A stretch of DNA of 9,841 nucleotides from Anaerolineae bacterium (GTDB lineage Bacteria; Chloroflexota; Anaerolineae; Anaerolineales; Villigracilaceae). Position numbers and translations under genes: made by a program. The notes under the pieces were generated by a model. The model was given only the letters and a program-made list of their open reading frames with translations. It ran no database searches and was not told the origin of the DNA. Below, piece after piece: positions 1-6,948 of the stretch; position 1 is the stretch's first letter, and the number at the start of each line of letters is the position of its first letter. The stretch lies in the NCBI GenBank assembly GCA_003484265.1, contig DNDO01000211.1:1-9841 (forward strand), given 5' to 3'.

Positions 1-1
1 C

Positions 2-1609
2 GTCCCCATCAACATCCATCCGGAATCGATCCCCAACGCGTATGGCAGTGTGTACTTAATGACAGGCATTGAGTGGGCGAACGATAGCGAGAAAATTTTT
101 TACGCAACACTGGACGATGCAAAACGTCCGTTTAAATTTCATTCCCACAAGATAGGCACCAACCCATCCCAGGACGTATTGATCTATCATGAAGAGAATG
201 AAATCTTTTCATTATATTTTTCCAAGTCCCGCGACGATGCCTACATAATGACTCACCATACCAGCACACTGACAACCGAGGTGCGTTTTTTATCAGCAGA
301 TCAGCCGGATAGCGAATTGAAAGTGGTGGCCAAGCGTGAACATGGAATTGAATACTCCGCCGATCATCACAATGGATTCTTTTATATCGCAACCAACAAG
401 GGCGCGAAGAATTTTAAACTCGTCAAAGCGCCGGTGGAGATGCCTGACCGCGAAAACTGGCAGGAGGTCATCCCACACCGCGACGACGTGTTAATTGAGG
501 ATGTTGAATGTTTCGAGGATTATCTTGTCATCTATGAACGCAAGAATGGGCTCGAACAGATCCGTATCAGCGACAGTGACGGGATTAGTAACGTCCGCTA
601 TGTTGAGTTCCCTGAACCCACCTATCATTTTGAACCCAGGGGAAACAGCAACTTCAAAACAAAGCTTCTTCGCTTTATCTATTCATCTCTCGTCACGCCC
701 AACTCGACCATCGACTATCACATGGATAGCGGCGAATGGGAGGTGATGAAGGAAAATAAGGTCTCAGGCTACGACAAATCGCAATACGTTTGTGATTACA
801 TATTCGCTACAGCAAACGATGGGAAAAAGATACCCATATCCATTATTTATAAAAAGAGCCTCACATTGGATGGAAACAACCCGACACTCCTTCACGGATA
901 TGGCGCCTACGGTGCGACACTCGACGCGGAGTTTACCTCCAACCGTATCAGCCTGCTGGATCGTGGATTTGTATACGCCATTGGACACATTCGCGGCGGT
1001 TCTGACCTTGGGCGCGAATGGTACGACGACGGCAAGGTGTTTAATAAGAAAAATTCGTTCACCGATTTTATAGCTTGTGCCGAGCATCTTATCGCTCATG
1101 GTTTTACGTCAAATGAAAAACTCGCCATCTATGGCGTATCGGCAGGCGGATTGCTGGTCAATGCCTGTATGATCATGCGCCCTGATCTCTTCAAGGCAGT
1201 CATCGGCAAGGTCCCGTTCGTGGACGTGGTCACCTCGATGAGCGACCCGACCGTTCCCTTAACCGCCCTCGAATACGATGAGTGGGGCAACCCTGCGCGA
1301 AACGAGGATCATTACGAATATATGTTGTCGTATTCGCCTTACGACAACATTCAAGAGGCATCATACCCTAACCTGTTGTTGACGGGCGGACTCAACGATC
1401 CGCGCGTGGCATATTGGGAGCCTGCCAAATTCGCCGCGAAACTGCTCGAGCATAAAGTAGACGACAACATTTTGATCCTTAGAACGAACTTCCACGCCGG
1501 CCATGCGGGCTCATCGGGGCGTTACGATTATCTTGAAGAAGTCGCCTTCGAATATGCATTTTTGATCGACAGGGTGGGTCATGGTGTAAGTCGTTTGAAA
1601 CCGAGTTAG
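2..1609 (+). CDS. ptrB: Oligopeptidase B (S9A prolyl oligopeptidase family), 5' end missing
   Basis: A serine peptidase that cuts short peptides after basic residues, probably in the cytoplasm. The frame is open from base 2, so the true start lies outside the window; 535 codons are visible, against roughly 680-700 residues in the family, so about the first 150 are missing. Numbering from the GTG at 50 (not a likely real start), the catalytic triad is visible: Ser364 in GVSAGG, Asp450 in GLNDPRV and His485 in AGHAG. The oxyanion and lid-region signatures GYGAYG and HIRGGSDLGREWY come before the serine. Glu408 and Asp410 in LEYDEWGNP match the acidic residues tied to basic-residue preference in oligopeptidase B, which favours this over prolyl endopeptidase. 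The usual GGSAGG is GVSAGG here, a mild variation. The upstream part is beta-propeller sequence. No signal peptide can be judged because the N-terminus is absent. Confidence 0.93.
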   Translation, partial: VPINIHPESIPNAYGSVYLMTGIEWANDSEKIFYATLDDAKRPFKFHSHKIGTNPSQDVLIYHEENEIFSLYFSKSRDDAYIMTHHTSTLTTEVRFLSADQPDSELKVVAKREHGIEYSADHHNGFFYIATNKGAKNFKLVKAPVEMPDRENWQEVIPHRDDVLIEDVECFEDYLVIYERKNGLEQIRISDSDGISNVRYVEFPEPTYHFEPRGNSNFKTKLLRFIYSSLVTPNSTIDYHMDSGEWEVMKENKVSGYDKSQYVCDYIFATANDGKKIPISIIYKKSLTLDGNNPTLLHGYGAYGATLDAEFTSNRISLLDRGFVYAIGHIRGGSDLGREWYDDGKVFNKKNSFTDFIACAEHLIAHGFTSNEKLAIYGVSAGGLLVNACMIMRPDLFKAVIGKVPFVDVVTSMSDPTVPLTALEYDEWGNPARNEDHYEYMLSYSPYDNIQEASYPNLLLTGGLNDPRVAYWEPAKFAAKLLEHKVDDNILILRTNFHAGHAGSSGRYDYLEEVAFEYAFLIDRVGHGVSRLKPS

Positions 1610-1610
1610 G

Positions 1611-1616
1611 TATAAT
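1611..1616 (+). promoter_or_regulatory. Candidate -10 box (TATAAT) for the small gene at 1656
   Basis: A consensus TATAAT starts one base after the stop codon of the peptidase gene and 39 bases before the next ATG, a good position for a separate promoter. I see no matching -35: the nearest TTGAAA (1595-1600) is only 10 bp away, too close. The context GGTATAAT is repeated exactly at 9460-9467. Confidence 0.45.
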
Positions 1617-1655
1617 TCTGGCGAAAAATATCGTCTACTGATTAAAGGAGAATCT

Positions 1656-1904
1656 ATGGATCGTTATCTTGTCGAATCATCACATGAAGCTGGCGACTGC
1701 GATGCCATCATCAAGGAGATCCACGCGGCGGGGTATCTCCATCATTTTGAATGGGGATGCCATGACGGCGCACATTGCGGCTGGGCGATCATTGAAACGG
1801 ATAACAGGGAACATGCCCGACAGATCGTCCCTTGGAGGATACGCGACAAGGCGCGCGTGATAAAACTGGAATTTTTCGGAAAAAGGAAAGACCCGCATAC
1901 ATAA
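1656..1904 (+). CDS. Small Cys/His-rich protein of unknown function (82 aa)
   Basis: I do not recognise a named family with certainty. The start is secure: AAAGGAG (1644-1650) sits 5 bases before the ATG. The pattern is beta (DRYLVESS), a helix (residues 13-25), beta (YLHHFEWGC), a GCHDGAHCGW turn, beta (AIIETD), a helix (51-57) and a final strand (ARVIKLEFF). This suggests one ferredoxin-like alpha/beta domain, as in dimeric alpha-beta-barrel or DUF4242-like proteins. Cys35, His36, His40 and Cys41, with His29 and His30, cluster around the turn and could bind a metal or be catalytic; that is inference. No signal peptide or membrane segment is seen. It follows the peptidase gene by 46 bases but has its own -10 candidate and ends at a strong stem-loop, so it may be expressed alone. 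Confidence 0.8.
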   Translation: MDRYLVESSHEAGDCDAIIKEIHAAGYLHHFEWGCHDGAHCGWAIIETDNREHARQIVPWRIRDKARVIKLEFFGKRKDPHT

Positions 1905-1923
1905 ATTCTTGGAAACCCAAAAC

Positions 1924-1957
1924 AAAAGCAGTGCAGGAGTTTTCCTGCACTGCTTTT
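1924..1957. terminator. Bidirectional rho-independent terminator
   Basis: A perfect 15-bp inverted repeat (1924-1938 with 1943-1957) closes on a 4-base loop, GTTT. The outer four pairs are A-T, so both strands carry a T run after the GC-rich stem. It begins 19 bases after the stop of the small plus-strand gene and 22 bases beyond the stop of the citrate synthase gene, which is read from the other side. It can therefore serve both convergent transcripts. Confidence 0.9.
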
Positions 1958-1978
1958 ATGATTCAATTCATGAAGGTC

Positions 1979-3298
1979 CTATAAAGGTTGTGCCGCTTCC
2001 TGCACAATCTCTTCGAGCATCTTGGTCGTCATTGATTTGGGCCGCTCAATGGGCTGACCTAATGCACGCGCCCACACGTAATTGGATGTAACGCCAAGCG
2101 CGCGACCGACACCGAACAACACTGTATAAAAATCGAATTCGCGAACGCCATAATAATATTGCAGCGTGCCGGAGATCGCATCCACATTCGGGGCGGGGCT
2201 TTTGGCTTTTCCCTGTTCTTTCAGCACCTGAGGGACAACGTCAAGCACCATCTCTGCAAGGCGAAGTAACTCATCATCCGGAAAACGCTTTCGGGCAAAT
2301 TCGAGTTGGGCAGTAAAGCGCGGATCAATGACCCGCAGAACGCCATGTCCATAGCCTGGAATTACCTTCCCACTGTTGAGTGTGTCCCATGCGAACTTAT
2401 ACAACTCATCGCGCGAGGGATTTCCGCCAAACTGCTTACGAACCTGAAGCAACCAGCCCAGACACTCCTGATTCGCAAGCCCATGCAACGGTCCCACGAG
2501 TGCATTCAGCGATGCTGAAAACGAGTAGTAGGCGTCAGACAACGTGGAACCAGCCAGATGCATGGCATGAGCCGATGCGTTCCCAGACTCATGATCCGAA
2601 TGAATGATGAAGTATAAGCGGGCTAGTTCAGCGTATCCCTTTTTATCAGAGACTTTCATCATGCGGGCAAAATTCATCCCATAATCCTGCTTGGGATTCC
2701 ATTTTAACTTTTTTGTCTCGTTGAAATATTTCAGGCGGTATATGAACGCCGCAATCATCGGAAGTTTCGCGGTCAGGTTCAAGCTGTCTTCGAGGGCGGC
2801 TTCCCAATATTCCTCTTTCTTCATCCCCTCATGGTAGCGTTTTGCAAATACCGACTCATTTTGCAGGGCGAGCACGGCCTGCGAGAACAAAGTCATCGGA
2901 TGAGTCTCGCGCGGCATGGCTTTGAGCATTTTATACAAGTAGTCCGGCAGTTCGGCGCGTTTGCCCCACTCCTCGTCCACTTCCATGGCCTGTTCTTTTG
3001 AGGGAACTTCACCGACCATCAACAGGTAATATAGACCTCCCACCATCGGCATCTTACTTCCTCGCGCCTTGGGCAACGCCTTTAGCGTTTCAGGGATGGT
3101 CATGCCGCGGAACCGGATTCCCTCGCTGGGATCGACGTAAGAAATGTCAGTATACAGGGATTTGGTATCACGCATCCCTCCGACCACTTCACCGATCGTC
3201 ACTGTATCAACAACGACATCGGCGTGCTCCTTCGCCAGCACGCGGATACGTTCTCGCCAGGCTGGCAACTGGGCAGAAATTTTTTCGTTTAATATCAT
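1979..3298 (-). CDS. gltA: Citrate synthase, eukaryotic (mitochondrial)-like type
   Basis: Condenses oxaloacetate and acetyl-CoA to citrate, the entry step of the TCA cycle, in the cytoplasm. Counting from the ATG at 3298, the three catalytic residues are His272 (GPLHGLANQE), His318 (PGYGHGVLR) and Asp373 (PNVDAISG). Their spacing, 46 and 55 residues, is the same as in the pig mitochondrial enzyme (274, 320, 375). Other stretches (IHSDHESGNASAHA, LNSGKVIPGYGHG, VLFGVGRALG, ERPKSM) also resemble animal citrate synthase rather than the short bacterial type I or the NADH-regulated GltA. Geobacter is a described bacterial case of this type. The frame opens at 3313, but GGAGG (3303-3307) lies just before 3298, inside that longer frame, so 3298 is chosen (439 aa). 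It lies 89 bp downstream of mdh with no terminator between, so the two are probably co-transcribed. Confidence 0.93.
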   Translation of the reverse strand: MILNEKISAQLPAWRERIRVLAKEHADVVVDTVTIGEVVGGMRDTKSLYTDISYVDPSEGIRFRGMTIPETLKALPKARGSKMPMVGGLYYLLMVGEVPSKEQAMEVDEEWGKRAELPDYLYKMLKAMPRETHPMTLFSQAVLALQNESVFAKRYHEGMKKEEYWEAALEDSLNLTAKLPMIAAFIYRLKYFNETKKLKWNPKQDYGMNFARMMKVSDKKGYAELARLYFIIHSDHESGNASAHAMHLAGSTLSDAYYSFSASLNALVGPLHGLANQECLGWLLQVRKQFGGNPSRDELYKFAWDTLNSGKVIPGYGHGVLRVIDPRFTAQLEFARKRFPDDELLRLAEMVLDVVPQVLKEQGKAKSPAPNVDAISGTLQYYYGVREFDFYTVLFGVGRALGVTSNYVWARALGQPIERPKSMTTKMLEEIVQEAAQPL

Positions 3299-3387
3299 CT
3301 TTCCTCCAAACATTCATTCATCGAACCGGGTTATTTCGACAGTTCGAGTCGGACTTCGCCTACTGACCGCCAACCCCCGCAACGAGT

Positions 3388-4323
3388 TTATAGTTTAACT
3401 AATTTTTTCAATGCTTCGTGAGTTTCCTTGACAGCTGCGGCGGATGCATCGAACATTGCTTGTTCATCATCATCAAGCTTATATTCGATGATCTTCTCCA
3501 AACCGTTTCTTCCAAGCATGGCGGGTACACCGAAGTATATGTCGTTCAATCCGTATTCCCCGTTCATATATGCCGCGCACGGGACGATCAAGTTCTTATT
3601 CTTAAGGATCGCTTCCGCCATTTGCGCGCAAGCCGCCGAAGGGGCATAAAACGCGGAGCCGGTCTTCAACAGGTTCACGATCTCGCCGCCGCCCTTGCGA
3701 GTGCGTGCGACGATCGCGTCCAATTTGTCAGCAGGGAGATATTCCTTTAATGGAACCCCGGCAACATTCGAATGACGCGTAAGTGGAACCATCTCATCGC
3801 CGTGGCCGCCCAAAACATAACAGTCGATATTTTCCACGCTCACGCCGGTTTCCATGGCAACGAAGGCGCGCATGCGAGCCGAATCCAAAATTCCAGCCTG
3901 ACCGATAACACGCTCGCGCGGCAAACCGGTCTTCTTCATGGCGAGATATGCCATCGTGTCGAGCGGATTGGTAAGAATAATATAGATCGCATCGGGTGAT
4001 TGTTTAAGCGTTTCAGTTGCGGCTGTCCCCACGATCTCAGCGTTCGTCTTTAACAGGTCGTCACGGCTCATCCCCGGCTTGCGCGGCAAACCCGCTGTGA
4101 TGATGATAATATCCGAACCTTTGGTGGCGGCATAATCATTTGCGCCGACAATTGCCACATCTTTGCCGATAATTGGCAACGCCTCAGACATATCAAGCGC
4201 TTTCCCCTGCGGCATACCCTCCACCACATCCACCAATACCAGGTCGGCAAGTTCGCGTTCAGCGAGCCAGTGTGCCGTCGTGGAACCGGTCATGCCAGCG
4301 CCAATGATCGAAATTTTATTCAT
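3388..4323 (-). CDS. mdh: Malate dehydrogenase, LDH-like type
   Basis: Interconverts malate and oxaloacetate with NAD. The 311-residue length fits the LDH-like bacterial malate dehydrogenases. The Rossmann motif GAGMTG is at residues 8-13, and Asp32 at the end of the second strand favours NAD over NADP. The mobile loop PRKPGMSRDDL carries Arg81 and Arg87; an arginine at the first of these positions is the mark of malate rather than lactate specificity. Asn119 (TNPLD), Asp147 and Arg150 (ILDSAR) and the proton-relay His174 (GGHGDE) complete the active site. The start is supported by GGAGG (4328-4332) four bases upstream. The gene follows the trxB terminator, so it needs its own promoter: TACAAT (minus strand, 4341-4346) and TAAAAT (4352-4357) are -10 candidates, but neither has a convincing -35. 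It is followed by the citrate synthase gene, its metabolic partner. Confidence 0.95.
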   Translation of the reverse strand: MNKISIIGAGMTGSTTAHWLAERELADLVLVDVVEGMPQGKALDMSEALPIIGKDVAIVGANDYAATKGSDIIIITAGLPRKPGMSRDDLLKTNAEIVGTAATETLKQSPDAIYIILTNPLDTMAYLAMKKTGLPRERVIGQAGILDSARMRAFVAMETGVSVENIDCYVLGGHGDEMVPLTRHSNVAGVPLKEYLPADKLDAIVARTRKGGGEIVNLLKTGSAFYAPSAACAQMAEAILKNKNLIVPCAAYMNGEYGLNDIYFGVPAMLGRNGLEKIIEYKLDDDEQAMFDASAAAVKETHEALKKLVKL

Positions 4324-4423
4324 TGAACCTCCAGAGTAACATTGTATTTACATTTTATCCGAAAATCACATGGATATAAGTGCAATTTGTCATTAATTCG
4401 TCGTGATGGACGTAGACAAGAAA

Positions 4424-4448
4424 ACAGTGGCGCCGCTGGCGCCACTGT
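4424..4448 (-). terminator. Rho-independent terminator of trxB
   Basis: An 11-bp perfect stem (4424-4434 with 4438-4448), with arms reading ACAGTGGCGCC and a 3-base loop. On the minus strand it starts 18 bases after the trxB stop and is followed by TTTTCTTGT, a U-rich tail. It separates trxB from mdh. Confidence 0.88.
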
Positions 4449-4466
4449 CCGCTTCATTCTTATTCG

Positions 4467-5408
4467 TTATTCTGATTCTGCTTCGAGGAACCTCGTCGCC
4501 TGGATCGCCGCAGCCGCCCCCATTCCCGCCGAAGTCACCACCTGCCGAAAATGCGGGTCCGCCGCCTCTCCCGCCGCGAACACGCCCGGCACATTCGTTT
4601 CCATCTTGTCATTGACCTTGATATAACCGAGTTCGCTCATATCGAGTTTCCCCTCGAACATCTGCGTATTCGGCGTATGACCAATGAAAATGAACAATCC
4701 GTCTGCTTCGAAGGTTGATTCGTCGCCTGTCTTGACGTTCTTTAATTTCAAGGCTTCAAGCTTTTCTGTACCGATGGTCTCTGTAACGATCGTATCCCAA
4801 ATAAAGTTTATCTTGGGATGATTCTTCGCGCGGCTTTGCAATATCGCCCCTGCCCGTAATTCGTCTCTCCGGTGGATGATCGTCACTGAGGAAGCATATC
4901 GTGTGATAAACAACCCCTCCTCTAGCGCGCTATCCCCTCCTCCAACGACCACAACCTTCTTGTCTTTGAAGAACCAACCGTCACAAGTGGCGCAATAGGA
5001 TACGCCGCGTCCGGTTAATTCCACTTCGCCGGGAATTTCAAGGTGATTTGGGCTGGCTCCCGTCCCAACGATCAGAGTATCAGCAAGATACTCGCCGCTA
5101 TCCGTTGTGACTTTGAACGGTCTTTTTGAAAAGTCAACTTCGTTTGCCAGATCGAACTCAGTCACTGCGCCAAAGTGTTCAGCCTGTTTTTGAAACAACT
5201 CACCCAGCTGCGCCCCGCCCACACCCTCTGGAAAACCAGGATAATTTTCGATTGTATAGGTCAGAGCGGCTTGCCCGCCCAATTGCATACCGGTCAAGAC
5301 CACAGGGCTCAATTCCGCGCGCGCGGCGTACAGTGCGGCGGAATACCCTGTCGGTCCCGACCCCAACACCAAAACTTTTACATGTTTTGCATTTCCATTC
5401 GAAGACAT
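4467..5408 (-). CDS. trxB: Thioredoxin reductase (FAD- and NAD(P)H-dependent)
   Basis: Passes electrons from NAD(P)H through FAD and a redox-active disulfide to thioredoxin. The 313-residue length is typical. The FAD-binding GSGPTG is at residues 16-21, the redox pair Cys139 and Cys142 lies in YCATCDG, and the second nucleotide-binding motif GGGDSA is at 156-161. HRRDELRA (179-186) has the arginines normally used to hold the NADPH 2'-phosphate, which suggests NADPH use. The C-terminal FAD contact usually written AGD is AGE here (residues 279-281, AAGEAADPHFRQV), a small departure. No Shine-Dalgarno sequence is well placed; the nearest, GAGGAAA, is about 14 bases from the ATG, yet the N-terminus aligns well with the family, so the start is kept. 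It lies 132 bp behind murA, with no hairpin seen between them. No thioredoxin gene is present in the window. Confidence 0.93.
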   Translation of the reverse strand: MSSNGNAKHVKVLVLGSGPTGYSAALYAARAELSPVVLTGMQLGGQAALTYTIENYPGFPEGVGGAQLGELFQKQAEHFGAVTEFDLANEVDFSKRPFKVTTDSGEYLADTLIVGTGASPNHLEIPGEVELTGRGVSYCATCDGWFFKDKKVVVVGGGDSALEEGLFITRYASSVTIIHRRDELRAGAILQSRAKNHPKINFIWDTIVTETIGTEKLEALKLKNVKTGDESTFEADGLFIFIGHTPNTQMFEGKLDMSELGYIKVNDKMETNVPGVFAAGEAADPHFRQVVTSAGMGAAAAIQATRFLEAESE

Positions 5409-5540
5409 ACTTGATCTAATTTCCTCGCTTGAGATTTCCTACCGTATTCAAGACGACATGGTGTCTGTTTTTTATACTATTAAAATTTTATCAGCGATTT
5501 GCCAATTGCAGGATTTCAATTCGGTTAACTTTTCAATGAG
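5409..5540 (-). promoter_or_regulatory. AT-rich leader upstream of trxB, possible promoter
   Basis: Read on the minus strand, this 132-bp gap between the murA stop and the trxB start is AT-rich and contains TAAAAT (5485-5490), TATAAA (5471-5476) and TTGGCA (5500-5505). None of these pairs gives a convincing sigma-70 promoter: TTGGCA with a 17-bp spacer meets only TAATAG. No terminator for murA is visible, so trxB may be read through from murA, start here, or both. Confidence 0.25.
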
Positions 5541-6821
5541 CTAGTCTTCCACCCTTTCGATCATTGCGCCGAGTGCACTAAATTTTTTATCCACATCTTG
5601 ATATCCGCGCTCTATCTGACCGATATTTCGCACCGTGGATGTCCCCTTTGCGGCAAGCGCCGCCAGTAACAATGACATACCAGCACGGATGTCTGGGCTC
5701 TCCAAATTTTCAGCAAATAATTGATTCGGTCCTTGAATAAGAACGCGGTATGGGTCACACAAAATGATCTTCGCACCCATGCTCACGAGCTTATCGGTGA
5801 AATACATCCGTCCGGAGAACATCCAATCATGGAACATTATGGAACCGTTCGCCTGTGTTGCCACCGTGATTGCAATGCTGATCAAGTCAGTGGGAAATGC
5901 CGGCCATACGTTGGTCTTTACTTCAGGGATCGCACCGTCCAAATCTGGGAGGATCTTTAATTCCTGATCTGCGGGAACGATCAGGTCATCGCCTTCCACA
6001 TTCCACATAACACCCATGCGCTCAAAGACATGACCGACCATGCTTAGGTTCTTCACCCCAGCGTTTTTGATCCGCACCGTTCCATGCGTCACAGCTGCCG
6101 CGCCCACAAAACTGATCACTTCAAGATAATCAGGACCGATCGTATATTCGCCGCCATGCAATTTCGTGACACCGTGGATATGAAGCGTGTTCGAGCCGAT
6201 CTCTTCGATCTGTGCCCCCAGCCCGTTCAGGAAATTACATAACTCCTGCACATGCGGCTCGGACGCGGCATTGCGAATCACCGTATCTCCTCTGGCGGTG
6301 ACCGCTGCCATGATCGCATTCTCTGTAGCGGTCACGCTGGCTTCGTCCATGAGGAAATCAGCGCCGCGCAACCCGTCCGATTGGAAGGAAAATCCGCGGT
6401 CATATGCCACTTCCGCTCCAAGGGCGCGAAGCGCAATAATGTGGGTATCGAGCCGTCGACGTCCGATCACGTCTCCGCCTGGCGGCGGTAATTTAAATGC
6501 GCCGATACGCGCAGCTAACGGTCCCGCTACGAGAATGGAAGCGCGGATAAGGCGGCAAAGATTCGGGTCGAGGTCCGCAGGCTTCAGGTCACGGGCGGTG
6601 ATGCGCCACGAAGCGGCACTCAAATGTTCAACCTGCGCACCCAGGCTTTCGATAAGATGCCTCATCACACTCACATCCTTGATCTGAGGTACATTATGCA
6701 AAATAACCGGCTCGTCTGTCAGGAGACACGCGGCTAAAAGGGGCAGTGCGGCATTTTTATTTCCTGCAGGGGTCACTTCTCCATTTAATGGAACCCCGCC
6801 TTCTATCAAAAATTTTTCCAT
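5541..6821 (-). CDS. murA: UDP-N-acetylglucosamine 1-carboxyvinyltransferase, Asp-type active site
   Basis: Transfers enolpyruvate from PEP to UDP-GlcNAc, the first committed step of peptidoglycan synthesis, in the cytoplasm. It has 426 residues from the ATG at 6821. Family residues are visible: Lys22 in GNKNAA, Asp312 in AFPTDL, Arg379 in DIRAGMSLLLA and the C-terminal GYQDVDKKFSALGA. The catalytic loop, usually GGCxIGARP with Cys115 (E. coli numbering), reads LPPPGGDVIGRRRLD: Asp117 replaces the cysteine (codon 6471-6473, GAC on the minus strand), and there are extra prolines. The same Cys-to-Asp change in Mycobacterium and Chlamydia MurA gives intrinsic fosfomycin insensitivity. The frame opens at 6860, but that lies upstream of the -10 box; 6821 has GGAG (6828-6831) six bases before it and a fitting promoter. 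EPSP synthase is excluded by the MurA-specific motifs. Confidence 0.94.
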   Translation of the reverse strand: MEKFLIEGGVPLNGEVTPAGNKNAALPLLAACLLTDEPVILHNVPQIKDVSVMRHLIESLGAQVEHLSAASWRITARDLKPADLDPNLCRLIRASILVAGPLAARIGAFKLPPPGGDVIGRRRLDTHIIALRALGAEVAYDRGFSFQSDGLRGADFLMDEASVTATENAIMAAVTARGDTVIRNAASEPHVQELCNFLNGLGAQIEEIGSNTLHIHGVTKLHGGEYTIGPDYLEVISFVGAAAVTHGTVRIKNAGVKNLSMVGHVFERMGVMWNVEGDDLIVPADQELKILPDLDGAIPEVKTNVWPAFPTDLISIAITVATQANGSIMFHDWMFSGRMYFTDKLVSMGAKIILCDPYRVLIQGPNQLFAENLESPDIRAGMSLLLAALAAKGTSTVRNIGQIERGYQDVDKKFSALGAMIERVED

Positions 6822-6848
6822 TTTCATCTCCAGGGGAATGTGGGCGCG

Positions 6849-6877
6849 ATTGTAAGACATATCACGAACTCATGCAA
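6849..6877 (-). promoter_or_regulatory. Sigma-70-type promoter of murA
   Basis: On the minus strand TTGCAT (-35, 6872-6877) is followed after exactly 17 bases by TACAAT (-10, 6849-6854). Transcription would start near 6842, leaving a leader of about 20 bases that holds the GGAG before the ATG at 6821. This independently rules out the upstream ATG at 6860 as the translation start. Confidence 0.7.
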
Positions 6878-6903
6878 GCACATTACAGTTGGCTTACATG
6901 AGT
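6868..6903. promoter_or_regulatory. Inverted repeat in the murA / prepilin peptidase divergent region, possible operator
   Basis: Two 12-base arms (6868-6879, ACTCATGCAAGC, and 6892-6903, GCTTACATGAGT) are complementary at 11 of 12 positions around a 12-base centre. The left arm covers the murA -35, so a protein bound here would block murA. The right arm lies about 30 bases upstream of the TATAAT of the divergent gene. Function as an operator is inference; no regulator gene is in the window. Confidence 0.45.
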
Positions 6904-6934
6904 GTAACCTCATCAAACAGCTTGTGCTTTGGAA

Positions 6935-6940
6935 TATAAT
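6935..6940 (+). promoter_or_regulatory. -10 box of the prepilin peptidase gene, probable leaderless start
   Basis: A perfect TATAAT ends 8 bases before the ATG at 6949. With the usual 6-8 base distance, the transcript would start at or next to the start codon. No Shine-Dalgarno sequence lies between them, which agrees with a leaderless mRNA. No clear -35 is found at 16-18 bp spacing. Confidence 0.5.
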
Positions 6941-6948
6941 ATTAGATA

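Noticed and set aside
764..1099. A 111-codon frame opposite the oligopeptidase gene
   Set aside because: The plus strand encodes conserved peptidase sequence here; the antisense frame has no recognisable features.
3299..3313. A longer N-terminus for citrate synthase from the ATG at 3313
   Set aside because: The only Shine-Dalgarno sequence (GGAGG) lies within that extension and fits the ATG at 3298.
5450..5473. A short stem followed by TTTTTT on the plus strand, terminator-like
   Set aside because: The stem is only about 5 bp including a G-U pair, and no plus-strand gene ends nearby.
6187..6687. A 166-codon plus-strand frame opposite murA
   Set aside because: It is the complement of conserved MurA sequence including the catalytic loop; low complexity rich in Arg, Ser and Pro, and no RBS.
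6822..6860. A longer N-terminus for MurA from the ATG at 6860
   Set aside because: The murA -10 box lies downstream of that ATG, and a GGAG at proper spacing supports 6821.
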